From assembly GCA_964030475.1 (NCBI GenBank), contig CAXIPT010000075.1, positions 24,741 through 88,740 of the forward strand: 64,000 bases of DNA. The letters run 5' to 3'. The DNA is from Tethya wilhelma (Eukaryota > Porifera > Demospongiae > Tethyida > Tethyidae). The notes below the pieces were generated by a model that did not search any database, had not been told where the DNA came from, and worked only from the letters and a program-made list of their open reading frames with translations. The position numbers and the translations under genes are program-made. Below are positions 49,399 to 61,200 of the stretch, piece after piece; the stretch's first letter is position 1; the number at the start of each line of letters is the position of its first letter.

Positions 49399-49937
49399 TC
49401 TTGTAATCAAAATTTATTTCTCAGTATAGTATATCTATGTTTGGAGGCAAATTTGTATGGTAAAAACACTTTGGGAGCACAGCTTTTGTCCGCTGTCCAG
49501 AATCGAGAAGCATCCACTTTTCGGAGGTTGCTTAAGTACCATAATTATAATTATTGTTGACATATTTACTGTTATTGTACTTTACTTGTTGCACTTGACT
49601 AATGTTTACACTCATACCACAATATCATGTATAATTATTTGTACTATTAGTTAATTTTTGTGTATTAGGTCTTAATTGTTTCCACACATTGTCATGTACT
49701 TCCTAACATTGTTCTTTTGTTAGTTTTTGTACACAATGCACTATTCTTATTTGGAGGCCCGCTCTTCTTGATATGTCTTTTAACTGCAGTACATTACTTT
49801 TGTATCTTACTTGTCTTGTTGTAGCTGTTTTTGCTCTATTAAGAAAGTTTGTTTCTCTGAAGTGTTCATTATGATCACTAGCTTGCGCTATTAACACTGC
49901 CGCATATTTGGTCTTTTTTAAGTACTCTGCCAATATA

Positions 49938-49951
49938 GGTTATGGGCCCAG
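49938..49951 (+). other. Primer-binding site for half tRNA-iMet
   Basis: GGTTATGGGCCCAG is complementary to the anticodon-stem/loop part of animal initiator tRNA-Met, not to its 3' end. Drosophila copia is known to be primed by an internal fragment of this tRNA. The position directly after the putative LTR supports the assignment. Confidence 0.75.
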
Positions 49952-50066
49952 GCTTCTAGAATTTCTATTCAAGTGACGATTGTGAAATTACTGTCAAGAA
50001 CTCTATCGAACATTTTTTTTGTGAATTGTTATATAATTGGTGTACACTGATCATTTATCTTTCGTA

Positions 50067-51698
50067 ATGGCAACTGGGTCGAACACTAGCGAACTTATCC
50101 ATATGGAAAAGTAGAGGACATTTGGCACCTTTTAGATGTAAATTCCTCTATTTTTGACCAAAAACAGAGCATTTTTGGTACATTATTGGCCATAACTAGC
50201 TTTGGCCTAACAGTTGCAAAAATAATTCTCAGGTACTTATTCTCTGATCTCTCTGCTTCAGTTTGATACCAATATTAGCATTGTGCACTAAGCAGAAGCC
50301 TTGTCACTTTTGACCTCAAAAAAGTTATGCGTAGTGTATTTGGTATGGGTCATGCGTGTGAATTATGACTACAATCAACCATCATTCTGATTGTACAAAA
50401 GCTTTCCAAAATAATTCCTAGCAACAGAAGGTTCAAACTATGTACTTCTGTTTGGTACAAGTTTTATGACAAAATTTAAAGTAGAAGTCTCGTCATTTTT
50501 TGGAAGTTTAGTAGGAGTTTCAGTCTATTCTTTGGGGTGTGAAAAACAAAATTGTATGGCAGGATTGGATTGTTAGAAAAGTGTAAATCAGTGTAAAGTG
50601 AGAGCTACTAAATTTCTTTTGATTAACACCAGTGATCTCAAAGGCTTTCTCTATTATCAGCTACTACTAGAGATGTCCTTTTTCAGCCAAAACTTTTCCA
50701 TATGAAACTCAACAGCGAGAACTACCCTTCATGGAAACTGCAGCTACGAATGGCTCTAATTCGAGACAATCTGTGGGAGATCGTAAATGGCAAGGAAAAG
50801 GAACTGGAAGGAAGCGGTGACGCCGTGGCGGCGGAAAAGAAAAAGTTCAAAACTAAATGCAACAAAGCTCTTTCCATGATTGTACTGTCCTTGAAGCCAG
50901 AGCTGCACTACCTGATTGGTCGGGAGCCAGAAGATCCTGTGACTGTTTGGAAACTATTGCAAAACCACTTTGAGAGAAAGACATGGGGCGATCGGTACGA
51001 ATTGTGGAAGAAGTTGCCACGGATGAAAGAGTTGAAAGACGGCGGATCTGTTACTAAGCATTTAAAGTTGCTACAGGAAATTTTCGATTCTCTAGCAGTA
51101 CTAGAAGATCTTGTTGGCGAAAACAAGCAAGTCATGTTCATCCTCGCATCACTGCCAGAATCCTTCCAGATGATGGTTACTGCTTTGACCGCAAGCACAG
51201 ATGCCGTACCCTCCCTTGCTGATGTTAAAGAAAAAAATCAGGAGTGAGGAGCTAAGGCAGAAGCAGCTGACGTGTGGAGGTCTCGAAGGTGAAAGCGATG
51301 GAAAGGCATTCAGTGCCAAGCATGGATATAGATCAAATCGGGGGAATCCAAGAAATACTTTGACCTGTCATTTCTGCCACAAACCAGGTCATTTTAATCA
51401 AGATTGCAGAAAATGGGCTCAGCTACAGAAGAAAAACGAAGGACACTCATCTTCCAAACTGAAGCAGTCTGCAAGTGCCGCTGATGCAAAAAGCAGGAGT
51501 GACTCAGATGGCGAGTCAATGTTGGTGGCAGCTCATGCACTCTCGACTGTATCCAGAGGGAAATGGATTGTGGATTCAGGAGCCACATGCCACATGTGTA
51601 ATGACAAGGAACAGTTTGCTGAACTCGAACAGCTGAAAGAATCCCAAGAAGTAACTCTTGGAGATGGACACACTCTAGATGGTACATGGTCTGTTTAA
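50067..51698 (+). pseudogene. copia gag-protease, interrupted and frameshifted
   Basis: The start ATG at 50067 (MATGSNTSELIHM) is separated from the rest of gag by a 593-bp insertion, and the frame resumes at 50702 (MKLNSENYPSWKLQLRMAL). The body is a copia-type gag (DNLWEIV, AWxLL-like VWKLLQNHF, GGSVTKHLK). At 51227-51235 one A too many in an A run shifts the frame. The next frame carries the CCHC knuckle (CHFCHKPGHFNQDC, about 51370) and the aspartic protease active site (WIVDSGATCHMC, about 51565). It ends GDGHTLDGTWSV at 51698, far short of a full polyprotein. In an active element this would form the particle and process the polyprotein. Confidence 0.88.
50106..50698. mobile_element. MITE inserted at the start of copia gag (593 bp)
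   Basis: Flanked by CATATG at 50100-50105 and 50699-50704. Inner ends are GAAAAGT and its inverse ACTTTTC, with a second partial match (AGGACAT) slightly inside. Removing it would rejoin the gag frame exactly, which supports a real insertion with a 6-bp duplication. Interior non-coding; superfamily unknown. Confidence 0.75.
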
Positions 51699-51783
51699 TT
51701 TGGTTTTGTTCCAATCAGTGGAGACGATGTCCTTTGTAGCTATGTCTCAAAATACAGAGATATAATTTACTACTAAATTTACT

Positions 51784-51897
51784 AAATACTTCAACAATTT
51801 TGCAGAGAGGAACACATTATATGCATGCACGTTGAGCCTACTCTTTGCTCAATGTGCATGCATATGTGTTTCTCTCAGCAAAATTGTTAAAGTATTT
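51784..51897. repeat. Palindromic element (114 bp)
   Basis: AAATACTTCAACAATTTTGC at the left is mirrored at the right (GCAAAATTGTTAAAGTATTT). The arms of about 48 bp also include a GTGCATGCATATGTGTT block. The loop is about 15 nt. Confidence 0.85.
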
Positions 51898-51923
51898 TCA
51901 CAGATACACAACATTGCAAATAT

Positions 51924-52299
51924 AAAAATTTTGAAAAAATAAGTAGTGTAGGAATGGGCAGTGCGGTAAAAAGTATTGGAACAAGGTAGGGTCTCAGTTT
52001 CGGCACATGACTACTTCATTTTTATTTTTTAACTCTCATATGGATTTTTCAGTGTCGTGTTGCAATAATCTGTACACTATAATAGTACCATAGCTTATAA
52101 TATATTGCATTGGTTCACTATTATAATAATTATTTGGCTAAGCAATGGAGTAAACTATAATAGACAGGTATATAACCTGCTGGCCAAGAGTTGGGCATAA
52201 AAATGAAGTAGTCATGTGCCGAAACTGAGACCCTACCTTGTTCCAATACTTTTTACCGCACTGCCCATTCCTACACTACTTATTTTTTCAAAATTTTTA
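51924..52299. mobile_element. MITE with about 100-bp inverted repeats
   Basis: Left arm 51924 to about 52030 (GGAATGGGCAGTGCGGTAAA inside) is repeated in perfect or near-perfect inverse at about 52196-52299. The 376-bp element has a short AT-rich centre and no gene. Target duplication not clear. Confidence 0.85.
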
Positions 52300-53392
52300 C
52301 TACTTGTTCATTCACTTTTTTCAACACTACAGTGTGGAGACTATCAGAGACTGGTTAGTCCCTACAAAAAGCTTGAGTCTCAGCTAATGTGTTTTCTATC
52401 GTTTGAGCGCAGCGAATTAGATGGAAAAATAGCTCTCATTGTTGCTGTCTGTCATGCATGCAGTGATATTGTTGTTTTGGTGTCAGACTATGTCAACATG
52501 TGTTTGGGTTGCTGGGTTGCATGACTCTTTTGGTGGAATTTTGATTGCTGCATGCTGATTGGTCAGGGGTCTGTAGTTGTTGACTATTTTAGCTGCTGAC
52601 TGGAGTCTGGCAGTCACTCTCGGCAACTGTTGCGCAGGACACTACTTCCCTGCTGGAAATTTTAAGGTAATGTATGTCACAGTATGTACAGTGTTCTTGT
52701 TACTCGTTTCAACCAATGTGTTAACCCCCTCTGTCGCGAGTTGATTTTTTTCTACAGGCCCCCCTGTTTTGGTGCAGTGGCTTGCTCCTGGCTCCGGCTA
52801 GCTCTTACTCAATGACTGTTATCTTTGTGCTGTTATTGTTGTTCTATTATTGGGGTGTGTTTTTTAGTTGGGTTTTTCCTCCTCCTATTTTTTCCTCACA
52901 GAGGTTTTTTCTAGGGGAGGTTTTTTCCCTGAGCATGCCGGCCACATGCTCTAAATGCTCACTCTTCAGTTTGTGTTCTATTAGTTTTTTTTTGTTTTCT
53001 ATTTCGGCCCGCCCCACATTTCCTGTCAATTTTTGTTTTTCCTCAGGCCAGTTGCAGTTTGTGTTCGTTGTTTTGTCTGGCAGTTGTGGTTATGGCTTGT
53101 CAGTCTAACTCTCTTTTTTCTTCCTTTGCTGTCCTCGCAACCTCGCTTGCCTATTCCAGTTTAACCATGTTCACTGTGCTGTTGGTGTGATTGCATGTGG
53201 GGGGTGTGCATGCATGAGTTAGTTAAGATGAGAGCATGCACTTCATTATGCTAGAGGCTAGTGCGCATGCGCATAATAATGCCACGTGGATAATGACCTT
53301 TGAACTCTACCTACAAAGATGGCTGCATTGTAGCACATGAATTTATACACTAAGTTTCAAAGCTTTCTAGTTTTTGTTCAGGCCTATTTACG

Positions 53393-53490
53393 ATGAAAAC
53401 GAGTATAAAGGAACGTACTACCCAAGAAAAGAACTTACTTTGTGCTGTCAAAGTTGGCTCAACACTTTCTGGTTCTCTGGAAATCGTTCA
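53393..53490 (+). other. Possible small exon (33 codons)
   Basis: An ATG-initiated frame (MKTSIKERTTQEKNLL...) ends at a good GTAAGT donor, soon after an AAGATGGCTGC promoter-like motif. No second exon identified. Confidence 0.2.
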
Positions 53491-54383
53491 AGTAAGTCAG
53501 TTAGAAGGAAGTAGGAGAACAAAATTGCACTAGTGTGGCTTCTCGCAAGCACTCTCTCTACGAGTGATCAGAAAAGTTTCGGCAAAGTTTAAGCCTTCCA
53601 TGCGGTTGGTTTTCTGTAAAGGAGAGCCTCTGAGCAAGTTTGAAGCCTCTACTTTGTGTTGTTAGATTTTTATGGCGATAAATATTTTGTATTGTGTCTA
53701 TGGGACAGTCGGCCCATTTCTACTATACGTACTACCGTACGTATGATAGAAAAGCCCGATAAGGTGTATGGGACAGACAGACAGACAGACACTGCAAGCT
53801 GTCATTGACATAACAACTAAGAGGGGGCTGGAAAATGGAGGTAAATGTCCGAATAGAGAGGTTTTGGACACCTGTATTTTGAGACATAGCTACAAAGGAC
53901 ATCGTCTCCACTGATTCAATTCCAGGTATGTTGTTAAGGAAGAGTAGTACTATCATATGATAGGAATGCAAATGGTCATGCTTACTGTATAGGCTAAAAA
54001 TGGTGTCCGAATATAGGTTGTGTCCGACAATAGATTACTTACTCTATAGCGTGTGCGCAATTATGGAACATCGATCAACAGCAATAATAAAGTCTGATGA
54101 GGTATGATAACAAATGACAAAACTAACAATTACATTATATTCCAAACACAATACTTAAAACAGCCAGAGGAGGTTCTCAGCGTCAAATCAGCCAGATAAC
54201 TAATAGCTATGTGTGCATGATGTGTGATGTGTGTGCTCAGTGAAGGAACGGGGGGGGGGGGGATTAATCAAAGGTGCAGGATACTGGAGGTATATCAGCA
54301 TGTTTTTTGTTTTTTGGAGGTAGCACATACAGAATCAATCAATGGCTCCAGACTTGTCATCCTCAGGCTGGTAGTTGGCATAG

Positions 54384-57372
54384 CTAAGTATCAGGGAGTT
54401 GTTCTTGAAGGAGGGGCAGTGAATCAATCTCTGTCTGAGTCCCCACGTCAAGGAGAGACCTGGACGGGAAAGTGGCAGAAAAGATCACAGTCATTTCAGC
54501 CACAGTGATCAAGTGTTTCAGGTGATTACTGTACCTTTTAGTATCCTTTGTTTCTTCTTCTTCTTCAGCTATGGTAGCCGGGAGTTCAAGGTGTGCAGTT
54601 GAAGGAGGAGCTGCCTTGGAGCCACTGACCGTGCTGCTACTGGTGGCCATAGTCATAGAGTAAATATTATTTGAATTGTGAGTACCAGAACCTGCAAGAA
54701 TATTATATAAATAAAAAATGTAACAACAAATAAATATCCTCAGGCCCCCTCCTCTCCCACAAAATTACATGCATTCAATATTAACTTACCATCAGTGTCC
54801 ATTCCAAGTTTCTGTGAGAACAGAAAGTAGATCTTTGGCATAAAGAGACACACCAAGGTGGTTGTAGCACTCAAAATGATGGCCATAACCAGAGAGCTAG
54901 TTTGATACACTGTTCCAAGCATGGCTGTGGAAAAGTAGGTTGGAATGAAAGCCAGCCATATGATAATGATGGTGTAGAGAGTCACGTTGATGAACTTTGT
55001 TTCGTTGAAATTTTGAGGAATCTTTCGAGTACGAAAGGCAAAGTATGTGCTGAGGATGAGCAAGAGAAAGTTGTAGACAAGACTAACAGCTAGCTGGATG
55101 TGTGGCGATTCTCCACATTTGAGTTCAGTGCTAAAATCACTGTAAACATAAGTTACACTAGGTTGCTCAATCACCAACCAAATGATTTCTATGACTACCT
55201 GCACAGCAACAAGCAAAAAAGTGAAGAAGAGCTGGCTTTGTGGACTGATGAGTGGGGGAGCTTGAAGGGTGACAGAAGGGCGATTAAAGATCCTATGATC
55301 CTGTTTGTTTTGACAAGCAATGCACTATAGCTTAGAGCAAAACAGATGCCAACTCCAAACCTTCGAACAGTGCAGATTGCTGGAGAAGGAGTTGCTAGGT
55401 AAAAGAGTGGTAAGAGATAGCAAAGTAAAATACCAGCCAACAACACAGCACTCAGTTCTCGGCTAGAAGCCTTGATGAGGGAGTGTTTCCGAAAGAAAAT
55501 AAAGACAGCAATGACAAAAGATGTTGAAATAAGGCCCAACAAAGTCAATAATAGTATCACAATGGCCCATGGATCAGACCAAGTAAGGAAAGTAGGAGAA
55601 ATTTCCAAGCAAGCTGTCCTATTATTATTAGGTTTGAACCCCTGTTCACATTCCAAGCAAGCTTGACCTGTACTCACAAGACGATCACCTAGACAAGGTT
55701 TACAACTCCAACAACAATCTTCTTGGCTGGAAGCTAGCTCAGGGAACTCTCCACCATCACATGGAAAGCTGCAAATTGACATAGGAATGGTCCCAGGATT
55801 GCTCCAATGTATAGACTCTGAGCTTCGGAAATCAAGGTTAGAGGATCCATTGAAAAAAGCCCTCCAATTTCCGACAACTTTGATAGTGTAGCGTTCATTC
55901 TCGGATAAGGGTTGCAAGTTCTTTACAGAATAACTTCCAAGCTCATCACCACTTTCGTCAAAAGTAATAGTATCGGCTGATGCACCACTGAAGGAAACAT
56001 TGTGGAGATATTGTAAAAGGAGTTGTCCATTCAGTTTCACATTGTTGGATTGATCGTCAAGCATTGTTGAACAGAGACCACGTTTTGAGGGACAAAGATC
56101 TTGCTGCATGTTGTGAACTGAATGAGCAAATGCATACACAGCATCTATTGTGAATGTCACCTTGCTGTCTTGCTTGTAACCTCCTTCACGTGTAAGAGCT
56201 TGCTCAGAAAGATCACAAATGCTTTCGTAAACTTCAGAAGTGCTATTTCGTAAACTACAGTTGAAGAGTGTCTCCCAATAATCAAGGAAGAATGGATTGG
56301 CTGAGTTGTTTTGTGGATGAAGGGACAAGAAATAGTCATCGAATAATTTACTTTGGTTGGCTATGGGAATGACACTCAACACACCCTGTGCTATGGAGTG
56401 AAATTCAGCTGGCAATATGTCCCCCCAACCATCAGTTCCAATCCAAGTGAAGTTTTTGGCAGCAAATTCTTCGTCATATTCCATTCTTCTTCTTACAGCA
56501 CTGAGGACCCCAGTTGCTGTGGACAATTGGCCAAATATGACTGCCACTGTAGCATTGCTCACCCATTGTTGAGTCATTCTTGTCACAGCTTCATCAAAAT
56601 ATTCCTCAGGTCCTCCAAACGGCAACTCAATAATCTCTGCAATACAAAATTCAGTCTCATTGGTGTTGAAAGTTTCAAGCTCGCTGACTAGTGCCCTGAT
56701 ACCATCGACTCCATATACATCATCAGAGTGAATAGCATAAACATATTTCCATCCAAAATGATTGATGATTTCAGCGATAGCTTTAGCTTGCAAAGAGTCT
56801 GGAGGGACAGTGCGAAGAAAGTAGTCAAATTGTGTCTTATCACTGAGAATTTTTGCAGTGGAGGCATAACTGATTTGGGGGACATGAAAAAGTCTAAGGA
56901 GCTTAGCAACAGAGATAGACACACTGCTGGAAGCTGCTCCCACAACTCCAGACACTCCCAAAACAGTCCCATTAGCACCCAGCTCTCTGCCACTCACAAA
57001 ATCTAAGCTCTGTTCCAAGGCACGGTTAGCTAGAATGCAAGTATCTCGAATTTCAAAAGCAAGTGTCACTCCAGGCAACAGAGATGTGTCTTGATTGATA
57101 AGTTGAGTGGCAAACACCATGGCCTCAACTCTTTGTACACCAGCTTGTATAACAATATCATTGCACTGGTTGTCTTTGAATCTGTGGACAGGAATGAGAC
57201 CTCCAAGCACAAGAACATCATCACCTTTAGCCAAAGCTCCTTCAATATCTTTATCAATTCCAGTACCAATATAAACTGGTATAGCTTGACTAACACTGCT
57301 GTATTGGAGGAGGTAAATTAAGCTCAAAGCAAAACTTAAAATTGTCCATGACATTGTTGATGACAGCCACAT
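54384..57372 (-). pseudogene. mGluR-like class C GPCR, copy 1, one-base frameshift
   Basis: A metabotropic-glutamate-type receptor. From ATG 57372: signal peptide (about residues 1-29), Venus-flytrap ligand domain (about 30-490), nine-Cys-type domain (about 532-585, ending ACLECEQGF) and 7TM from about residue 600. Ligand-site signatures resemble mGluRs: GAASSSVSISVA, YAST, PPDSLQA, DDVYG, IGTDGWGD and DSKVTFTIDAVYAFAH. A one-base deletion near 55297 (GATCATAGG against GATCCATAGG in copy 2) breaks the frame at the end of TM3. TM4-7 follow in the next frame to the GT donor at 54784 (ICL3 FRTRKIPQNFNETKFI; end of TM7 PKIYFLF). A tail exon from about 54692 to 54384 ends DVGTQTEIDSLPLLQE. It would couple extracellular amino acids to G proteins. 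The break may be a sequencing error. Confidence 0.88.
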
Positions 57373-58203
57373 TTACAAAATAACACTTAGGCAATCTACT
57401 AGCTGTGGCACTGTAATTACTGAATGATTATCATCAAATACACTATACAAAGTTGATCTAGCCAAATCATATGATTTTGTTTTGCCCAAAACATCAACTG
57501 CAATAGGTTTACGTATACATGACTTAACATAGAAATAACACGAGTACATGCAGTCATGCATTGTAACAGGTGCAGCTGTATTATTCATTATGGGAGTGCA
57601 GGCATGCAGTTCATGTGCATGTGATAGATGGGGAATCTTTTAATGTTGTATACTATAATAATTATGATAGCTAATGCAATTTATAAGCCATGTAATGAAT
57701 ACTACACATATTCACCATTTCACTAAATAAACAGACTGGGATATGTTTGTATACACATGTAAAACTATATATGGGGGCATAGTTATTCCTATCTGTGTGG
57801 GCAATGTAATGGGTATTATTATAAACAAGATACATGATGTTTATCTTGGCTTCCTGGTTCCTGCTGTAGCACTCTTTGGGAATGAGGAAGTTTTTATGCT
57901 TTTGGTTTTTGATTCCTTGTTTGTGTAGCCATGGAGTGAGTAAAGATACAATCTCATCTCACTTTCAAGTGCTTTGCGAATTCCTATGTACTCCAAGACA
58001 GACCCCAAGAGGACTACTGTATATCTAAATTAGCTAGTCTCAATAATATAATTATTTTGGTGCATCTTAATAATATTTGGATTTATAACTAACTTTTATA
58101 ATGTTTCCAATTCACAATTAACAGTTACTATAGCAATAAATTACTATTAGAGACTCTCGAAGATCTCAATGCATGCATATGTATAGATGGATGCTATAGA
58201 ACA
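57373..58203. other. Intergenic region between the receptor genes
   Basis: About 0.8 kb from the start of copy 1 to the tail of copy 2. AT-rich, no gene seen. It should hold the copy 1 promoter. No TATA box convincingly placed. Confidence 0.5.
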
Positions 58204-61200
58204 TTAAACTGGAGTGTCAGTATCAGAGAGATTTTCTTGAAGTGGGAGGAGCAGTGGATGGATCTCTGTTTGAATCCCGACATCTCGAAATCTCTTGGAC
58301 AAGGCACAAATAGGAGAGTTATCACTAATTTCGGACTCCTTAACTTGCCCATTCCTGCTTCCTTTATTGTTCTTGTCTTCTTTGGCTAAAGCAGCTAGCT
58401 CAAAGTGTTCTGCAGAGGATTTCGAAGGAGCAGGAACATCTGATAGAACAGCTTTGGTAGAGCGGCGATTAGTCTTGGAGGATATATCGTGTTTGTGAAT
58501 GCTTGACTCTGAGTTTTTTCAAAGAAAGAAGAAAAAAAAAATATGATAAAATTGATTATTATTAATATAGTTGGATACACAAAAGTACTTACCATATTCC
58601 TTACGCTTCTGTGAGAAGAGAAAGTAGATCTTTGGCATAAAGAGACACACCAAGGTGGTCGTAGCACTCAAAATGATGGCCAAAACCAGAGAGCTAGTTT
58701 GATACACTGTTCCAAGCATGGCTGTGGAAAAGTAGGTTGGAATGAAAGCCAGCCAAATGATAATGATGGTGTAGAGAGTCACGTTGATGAACTTTGTTTC
58801 GTTGAAGTTTTGAGGAATCTTTCGAGTACGAAATGCAAAGTACGTGCTGAGGATGAGCAAGAGAAAGTTATAGATGAGGCTTACAGCTAACTGGATGTGT
58901 GAGGATGCTCCACACTTGAGTTCAATACTGAGGTGATTGAAAACATAAGTCTCACCAGGTTTCTCAATCACCAACCAAATTATTTCAATGACCACTTGCA
59001 CAGATACAAGTAAAAAAGTGAAAAACAGCTGACTTTGTGGACTGATGAGTGGGGGAGCTTGAAGGGTGACAGAAGGGCAATTAAAGATCCTATGGATCCT
59101 GTTTGTCTTGACAAGTAAGGCACTATAGCTTAGAGCAAAACAGATGCCAACTCCAAATCTTCGAATGGTGCAGATGGCTGGTGAAGGAGTTGCTAGGTAA
59201 AAGAGTGGTAAGAGATAGCAGAGTAAAATACCAGCCAACAACACAGCACTCAGTTTTCGGCTGGAAGCCTTGATGAGGGAGTGTTTTCGAAAGAAAATAA
59301 AGACAGCAATGACAAAGAGTGTAGAAATGAGGCCCACCATAGTCAAGAAAAGTATCACAATGGCCCAGGGATCAGACCAAGTAAGGAAGGTAGGGGAATT
59401 TTCTATACATGCTGTTTTGTTATCATTATGTTTGAACCCCTGTTTGCATTCCAAGCAAGCAAGATCTGTACTCACTAGAAGGTCACCTATAGACAAGGTT
59501 TACAAGTCCAACAACAGTCTTCTTGGTTGGAAGCTAACTTAGGGAACTCTCCACCACTACATGGGAAGCTACATATTGACAAAGGAACAATGTTTTCGTG
59601 ATTACTCCACTTTATCGGACCTGTCAATTCTTGGTTAGATGATCCATTTATAAATGAATTCCACTTGCCAACTATCTCAAAAGTGAAATGCTTGTTATCA
59701 AATCCAGATGACCGTTGTAAGTTCTTTATAGAATAACTTCCATGCAAGCTCATCACCACTTTCGTTCAAAGTAATAGTATCGGCTGATGCACCACTGAAG
59801 GAAACATTGTGGAGATATTGTAAAAGGAGTTGTCCATTCAGTTTCACATCGTTGGATTGATCGTCAAACATAGCTGAGCAGAGACCACGTTTTAAGGGAC
59901 AAAGGTCTTGCTGCATGTTGTGAATTGAATGAGCAAATGCATACACAGCATCTATTGTGAATGTCACCTTGCTGTCTTGCTTGTAACCTCCTTCACTTGT
60001 AGTATTAATGGCTTGCTCAGAAAGATCACAAATGCTTTCGTAAATTTCAGAAGTGCTATTTTGTAAACTACAGTTGAAGAGTGTCTCCCAGTAATCAAGG
60101 AAGAATGGATTGGCTGAGTTGTTTTGTGGATGAAGGGACAAAAAATAGTCATCAAATAATTTACTTTGCTTGGCTATGGGAATGACACTCAACACACCCC
60201 GTGCTATGGAGTGAAATTCGGCTGGCAATATGTCCCCCCAGCTATCAGTTCCAATCCAAGTGAAGTTGGCAGCAAATTCTTCATCATAACTATTCTCATG
60301 ATTCTTCTTCTTACAGCACTGAGGATGCCAGTTGCTGTGGATAATTGGCCAAATATGACTGCCACTGTAGCATTGCTCACCCATTGTCGAGTCATTCTTG
60401 TCACAGCTTCATCAAAATATTCCTCAGGTCCTTCCAGCGGTAACTCAATTCGCTCTGCAATACAAAATTCAGTCTCATTAGTAGTGTTGAAATTTTCAAG
60501 CTCATCAACTAGTGCCCTGATACCATCGACTCCATAAACATCATCAGAGTGAATAGCATAAACATATTTCCATTCAAAATGACTGATGATTTCGGCAATG
60601 GCCTTAGCTTGTAAGGAGTCTGGAGGGACAGTGCGAAGAAAGTAGTCGAATTGTGTCTTATCACTGAGAATTTTTGCAGTGGAAGCATAACTGATTTGGG
60701 GGACATGAAAAAGTCTAAGGAGGCTAGCGACAGAGATAGACACACTGCTGGAAGCTGCTCCCACAACTCCAGACACTCCCAAAACAGTCCCATTAGCACC
60801 CAGCTCTCTATCACTCACAAAATCTAAGCTCTGTTCCAAAGCATGGTTTGCCAGGATACAAGTATCTCGAATTTCAAAAGCAAGTGTCACTCCAGGTAAC
60901 AGAGATGGGTCTTGATTGATAAGTTGAGTGGCAAACACCATGGCCTCAACTCTTTGTACACCAGCTTGTATAACAATATCATTGCACTGGTTGTCTTTGA
61001 ATCTGTGGACAGGAATGAGACCTCCAAGCACAAGAACATCATCACCTTTAGCCAAAGCTTCTTTGATATCTTTATCCGCAATTCCTGTACCAATGTAAAC
61101 TGGTGTAGTTCCATTGACACAGCCGGTGCATGAGAAGAGAAAGAAAGTAAAACTTATAACTAACAGTACCGAAGACATTGTCACAACACTCTTAATCTTA

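Larger units (their letters stand above)
49555..51700 (+). mobile_element. copia-type LTR retrotransposon, 5' part only
   Basis: A probable 5' LTR (about 49555, TGTTGACATA, to about 49935) is followed at once by a primer-binding site (49938-49951) and a gag-protease frame (50067-51698). Integrase, reverse transcriptase, RNase H and 3' LTR are not present downstream; the polyprotein stops just after the protease start. The LTR start is estimated, since no second LTR is available for comparison. A MITE interrupts gag at 50106-50698. Confidence 0.75.
51709..53923. mobile_element. 2.2-kb segment bounded by inverted repeats, unclassified
   Basis: The left arm CAATCAGTGGAGACGATGTC (continuing to ...TCTCAAAATAC, about 51755) is matched in inverse at about 53876-53923. 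It holds two smaller palindromic elements (51784-51897, 51924-52299) and T-rich DNA. No transposase was recognised. A possible first exon with GT donor lies at 53393-53490. It may be a composite transposon, a partial element, or an inverted duplication of a short coding fragment. Confidence 0.5.

Noticed and set aside
49703..49933. 76-codon minus-strand frame in the presumed copia LTR
   Set aside because: Overlaps the predicted LTR up to the primer site, starts on TTG and has no recognisable domain.
52782..53108. Hydrophobic 108-codon frame resembling a membrane protein
   Set aside because: T-rich DNA read as Phe/Leu/Ser; non-ATG start and no conserved topology.
55100..55330. Plus-strand frames antisense to the receptor 7TM region
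   Set aside because: Shadows of the conserved minus-strand coding sequence; equivalents appear at the same place in copy 2.
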